Shown here piece by piece: positions 59,649 through 64,000 of a DNA stretch of 64,000 bases (the first letter of the stretch is position 1; the number at the start of each line of letters is the position of its first letter). This stretch comes from Lamellibrachia columna (taxonomy: Eukaryota > Annelida > Polychaeta > Sabellida > Siboglinidae), in assembly GCA_963662155.1 (NCBI GenBank), contig OY759273.1, positions 24,584,873 through 24,648,872 of the forward strand, read 5' to 3'. The position numbers and the translations under genes were made by a program. Under the pieces are notes generated by a model. It had not been told where the DNA came from, searched no databases, and was given only the letters and a program-made list of their open reading frames with translations.

Positions 59649-59880
59649 TAGGCGAACTGGGAATCTGTCAGTATTAGCCATACAACCGCAGTAGGAGAAA
59701 TGGGAGTAGGACTTAATTGGACAGTAGGCGAACTGGGAATCTGTGTAACAATTAGCCATACAACCGCAGTAGGAGAAATGGGAGTAGGACTTAATTGGAC
59801 AGTAGGCGAACTGGGAATCTATGTCAGAATTAGCCATACAACCGCAGTAGGAGAAATGGGAGTAGGCGAAATGGGCATGA
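59649..59880. repeat. 78-bp tandem repeat, 3 units
   Basis: Three units starting 'gtaggcgaactgggaatctg' and containing 'agccatacaaccgcagtagg'; 78 is divisible by three, so a 26-residue repeat is open on each strand. The last unit is truncated. Confidence 0.9.
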
Positions 59881-59889
59881 ATTCTTGAA

Positions 59890-60822
59890 AGTACCTTTAA
59901 ATAGAAATACTACAAAGAACAAGACACACATATGTACATGTGTAATCAAACATTTATTGAACTAAAAAATGTAAACTATTGTTGTTCATATAAGTTAGAA
60001 CCATTGTGAATATACAAGGTACATCAGTGTCCTTATATTGTACATTTCAGATTGTTTTTCCTCTGCATACACCTGCAATTTGTTATTAATATATTTAGCA
60101 GAAATAAAACTTTGCTGATCAGTCAACTAAACACACACATTGGCAGTAAAATAGGGATATGCCACTTCAATCTGGCAAAATATCCTGAAAATCACAAAAC
60201 TCAAAAACGAAATATAACTTTTACATAGATAGCTTAACAATGTAGTTTACATCATAAGTGATCAAATGATATCCATCTAAAATGATCTACAACAAGAATC
60301 ATATCTCCCACCAAGACCATCTGGTTGGGAGGCAAAAACACCAACAGCTCGACTACGCTTGAATTCTGGAAAACCTTTATACTAATAAATAATCTGAAAT
60401 GTGTTTTAAATATGAAGGATTAAAAAATAACAAAATGTATGTTCTATAAGGTTAGGCAAACATACACAATGTTAAATGTCAGTGTGTGATGTCCAACTTA
60501 TGGTCTTATTTTAAGAAACTAGACAATTAGTACACTAGAAAATTATGGATTATGATAAACCACAGCTGCCACATTTAATTTGTGTGATTTCGCAGAGATC
60601 TATAAAACTGCAGAATGCAAAGAATTACAATGAACATTGCACTGACTGTGGGTAATTTATTACTACAGCACTCATACCAGGAATAACCCGTGGTGTGTCT
60701 TGAGCATAATATAACACTAACGTAGAGGTGAAATCGCGTGAATTTTTCGACGGAACTACAGCAAGTAATTTGTACGAATATTCTGCCATATGATGAAACA
60801 ATCGGATATCTATGCCAATGCA
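59890..60822. other. Non-coding
   Basis: No gene or element recognised; ends at the left edge of the second duplication's copy 2. Confidence 0.5.
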
Positions 60823-60849
60823 TGGTAAACTGAGATGTGTATAAGTTAA

Positions 60850-61960
60850 GCTGCACATGGACGACACTGTTCAGTCAGTCCATAATTGACACCTAAGAAT
60901 TCTCAACCACATGAGAGAGAAAGAGGAAGAATTAATCTGGAAACTGGAGCAACTTGACATCATAGAGGAAGTGGTGGACGCTCTGCCCCATAGGTGAGCC
61001 CGATAGTTGCTCAGCCCAAACCGAAGAAACTAAGCGAACTTCGCATAAGTATCGATATGACATAAGCCAACAAAGCCATCAGACGCGAACGCCATGTGAC
61101 ACCGACAATTGATAACATAATATTTGAACTGAATGGGTCATAGTGTTATCCAAAGCACTACTTGCATAAAGGATACCATCAAGTAGAACTGGCGACTGAG
61201 TCAAGGTACATCACCTGAGTCAAGGTACATCGCCTGAGTCAAGGTACATCACCTGAGTCAAGGTACATCACCGGAGTCAAGGTACATCACCCGAGTCAAA
61301 GTACATCACCCGAGTCAAGGTACATCACCCGAGTCAAGGTACATCACCCAAGTCAAGGTACATCACCTGAGTCAAGGTACATCACCTGAGTCAAGGTACA
61401 TCACCTGAGTCTAGGTACATCACCCGAGTCAAGGTACATCGCCTGAGTCAAGGTATATCACCCGAGTCAAGGTACATCACCCGAGTCAAGGTACATCACC
61501 CGAGTCAAGGTACATCACCTGAGTCAAGGTACATCACCTGAGTCTAGGTACATCACCCGAGTCAAGGTACATCACCCGAGTCAAGGTACATCACCCGAGT
61601 CAAGGTACATCACCCGAGTCAAGGTACATCACCCGAGTCAAGGTACATCACCCGAGTCAAGGTAAATTACTATCTTCAACGCGAACCAAAACAACGTTGG
61701 CGATACAAGAGATGTTCCGACTCAGTTCAGCTGCAGAAGTGTTCCAAAATGCCATCCAAACAACGCTACAAGGAATTCAGAAAGCAACTAACATCAGCGA
61801 CGATATACTGGTGCATGGTTGCACTCAGGTTGAACACGATGACAACCTACGTCAAGTATTTGAACGAATGAAAACAAACAACCTCAAGCTCAACAGAGAA
61901 AAGTGTATCTTCAACAAAAGAAACACATCGTTTTCAGGAAAAAAAACCTAGATAAACGCT
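60850..61960 (+). pseudogene. Ty3/gypsy RT remnant (copy 2)
   Basis: Same order as 18,340-19,062, with 'EELIWKLEQLDIIEEVVDAL'-like start, a stretched 19-bp array, then the frame 61,697-61,951 with 'SSAAEVFQNAIQTTLQGIQK' and 'NISDDILVHG'. Stops lie upstream of the array. Confidence 0.85.
61196..61665. repeat. 19-bp minisatellite within gypsy RT, about 25 units
   Basis: Units of 'gagtcaaggtacatcacct' with C/T variation at the last base and a few others. Expanded partner of the roughly 6-unit array at 18,669. Confidence 0.95.
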
Positions 61961-62595
61961 ACGGTTTTCTTCAGTCAGACAGGGTCGTTGTTTTACAACT
62001 TCCTGTACGGTTTCTGATAAGATTTTCCTGCATAAATGCGAATGGTACTCACGAGATTCCAACTCATCGCGATGAAACCGTCACCGAAACAGATGACACT
62101 TTAAAGGCTGCAAAAAACAACAATTATAAAATAGATGTATGCCTAATTAATTTCTATTGCTAGGACTATAAAAAATGTGATATATGTTTACCGTTACATG
62201 CTGTAAAATATTAGGATAGGTATAGGTAGGACAATTGTTTTCTTTCAATATTTTCCTGCGAGAACATATTTAGGGTAGTGCTTAATCAGTGTTTAATTTA
62301 AATTGGTCAGTTTCTTCCGATAGTGCCATAGCTAACTGCTACACCAACGTGATCCGGCACAGCGAATATTGGATTATTGTCGTTATCGTTATTGTTCCAA
62401 TGTACATCACATTTTACATGTACATCAGTAATGGTGACCGAGTCTAGTTGTATACAGGGGCAAGTTGTAACAGAGTCGTTTTACAAAAACAGCACACATG
62501 TGGCGATACCATCAACAGTAGTTGGCTGGAGTCCACAAGCAGACACACTGTAGGAGTTAACGAGGTGTGGAAAAAATGACTTTTTAACCACCTGT
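61961..62595. other. Non-coding (copy 2)
   Basis: Equivalent of 19,071-19,705. Confidence 0.6.
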
Positions 62596-62598
62596 TTT

Positions 62599-62820
62599 GG
62601 TATGTCCACGTAACATCATCTCACGCAGCCACCCTTTATGTCCACGTAACACCATCTCACGCAGCCACCCTTTATGTCCACGTAACATCATCTCACGCAG
62701 CCACCCTTTATGTCCACGTAACACCATCTCACGCAGCCACCCTTTATGTCCACGTAACATCATCTCACGCAGTCACCCTTTATGTCCATGTAACATCATC
62801 TCACGCAGCCACCCTTTATG
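62599..62820. repeat. 36-bp minisatellite (copy 2), 6 units
   Basis: Same unit as 19,709-19,930. Here 'acatcatc' and 'acaccatc' variants alternate in the first four units. Confidence 0.95.
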
Positions 62821-63665
62821 TTTCGTGAATGAAACTTGAAACATGTCTACTATATAGTATAAGGGGTTAAATTGAAAGATGGGGTGCGTACGTGTGTATT
62901 ATTCAATAAAGTAGAAGTTGCATTACATATATATTGCCATTCACTATTTCTTACTCCACCCAATAATATACATTCGTTCTCAATTGATTGTTATGCATGA
63001 ATCAGGGGAACGAGTGCATTTTGGTAACTAAACAAGAAAAGCTTAATAAATGAAGCTGTGAACACCCACATTGCCTGTGTATAAGAAGTATAAGTGTGTA
63101 TAATCCAATTAACGTAATAACAGTAACATGTACGAGTGACACTGGCTTTCCGATCCACACGTTCTTAACAACATGCCCCGTATGATGTAACAACTTGTCC
63201 CTTTTACGGCCTGGGAAACATCACATATCTACCTAACTACAATGTGGAATATCAATGGTATGGAACATTTTATTAACACGAATAATGCGTGTAATGCATA
63301 CATTCACATAAATAATGCATTTAACATACTGTTAAAAAAATTGACTGAGTCGGGTAACAGTAAATGCACATTCTTCTGAGGAACCGGACATCATTAACCG
63401 CCTCCGGACAAAACCCCCTCGGACAAAATCCCATCCGAATATAACCCCCTCTGGATAAAACCTCTCCGGACAAACCCCCCTCACTCATATATAATGTGTT
63501 CTCTGAACTATCCGCCAGAGCGCGCCACTTGATCTGAAATATTTTTGGTTGGGTTTGGTTCGAAACGGACTGCCTACAGATTGAGGCGGAGAAGCGGCAA
63601 AGAAGAAATGCGAATGACTGCAAACCTTACTTCTGCTCTCATCCGTATCCCTGTAGTCTGGGGTG
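62821..63665. other. Non-coding (copy 2)
   Basis: Equivalent of 19,931-20,820; only one 15-bp unit 'agattgaggcggaga' remains. Confidence 0.6.
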
Positions 63666-64000
63666 AGGCTGGCACCGAAACCGGTCGTTGATTTTTATTT
63701 CCCCTTCTTCTTCATCATTAGTCCCTTTTCACTGTCGTTGCCACCACCCGCCTCCACTCCCCCTATTCCTAGCCCCCATTCCTTACTCCCCTCCCACTCC
63801 CGCCAACTCTCTCTTTACGCAGTCCTTCCATATCATGCTCGGTCTTCCTATTCTCCTTCTACCCTCTACTTTACGCGCACCCGCTCTCTTTGTCAACCAT
63901 ACCCCTTCCATTATTTCCGCATGTCCAGCCAACAACTTAGCCGGGTCCTCACCAGCTTCCTCGTGAGGCTGTCACACCAACTTCCCCTCAGCTCCTCAAT
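63666..64000 (-). mobile_element. RTE-like LINE fragment (copy 2), cut by window end
   Basis: Partner of 20,821-21,141. Confidence 0.8.

Larger units (their letters stand above)
60823..64000. repeat. Second segmental duplication, copy 2
   Basis: Partner of 18,305-21,141, reaching the window end. Main difference: the 19-bp array is about 360 bp longer here. Confidence 0.9.

Noticed and set aside
59700..59888. 26-residue-repeat peptide
   Set aside because: Three units of a 78-bp tandem repeat; no start context or conserved feature.

Overview
The window is eukaryotic (animal) genomic DNA with one recognisable multi-exon host gene, one probable small secreted-peptide gene, and otherwise mostly retrotransposon debris and tandem repeats. 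Evidence for an animal genome: GT-AG introns in a TPR gene that reads as an ortholog of vertebrate TTC24, degenerate CR1/L2-like and RTE-like LINEs, Ty3/gypsy fragments, and long (CA)n, (TA)n and minisatellite arrays. A repeat-rich marine invertebrate is my best guess; the species or phylum cannot be fixed from the sequence alone.

Layout. Positions 1-13,806 and about 21,990-40,610 are two copies of one segmental duplication, colinear except for large indels. Copy 1 carries an RTE-like LINE fragment and an internally deleted Ty3/gypsy element (2,316-5,411). Copy 2 carries a 3.5-kb array of 42-bp repeats (26,926-30,385), a younger LINE nested antisense inside an older LINE (31,975-35,055), and a small insertion with a (TA)n tract (38,701-39,195). 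Between the copies (13,807-21,990) lie microsatellites, a minus-strand ORF for a 73-residue cysteine-rich secreted peptide (15,786-16,007), a LINE 3' fragment, a second broken Ty3/gypsy element (gag, protease, RT; 16,540-19,070), a 36-bp minisatellite and another RTE-like fragment. A second duplication pairs 18,305-21,141 with 60,823-64,000 and runs off the right edge.

The host gene occupies 40,731-55,755 (+). Twelve coding exons, all with consensus GT-AG borders and matching phases, join to an 810-codon frame. Residues 1-366 form about nine TPR motifs, and the rest is a charged, Ser/Glu- and Arg/His-rich, probably disordered tail. The protein ends in a polybasic stretch followed by CAVM, a textbook CaaX farnesylation box. 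A TPR scaffold anchored to membranes by a K-Ras4B-like tail is the most interesting biology here. Its introns hold LINE fragments, members of a terminal-inverted-repeat MITE-like family, a 10-11-bp minisatellite and a polypyrimidine tract. Downstream (56,771-60,822) is largely non-coding, with (TA)/(TC) repeats, one RTE-like LINE fragment, one more MITE-like copy and a 78-bp tandem triplet.

No rRNA, tRNA or CRISPR array was seen. Most other open frames are repeat-derived or retroelement remnants.
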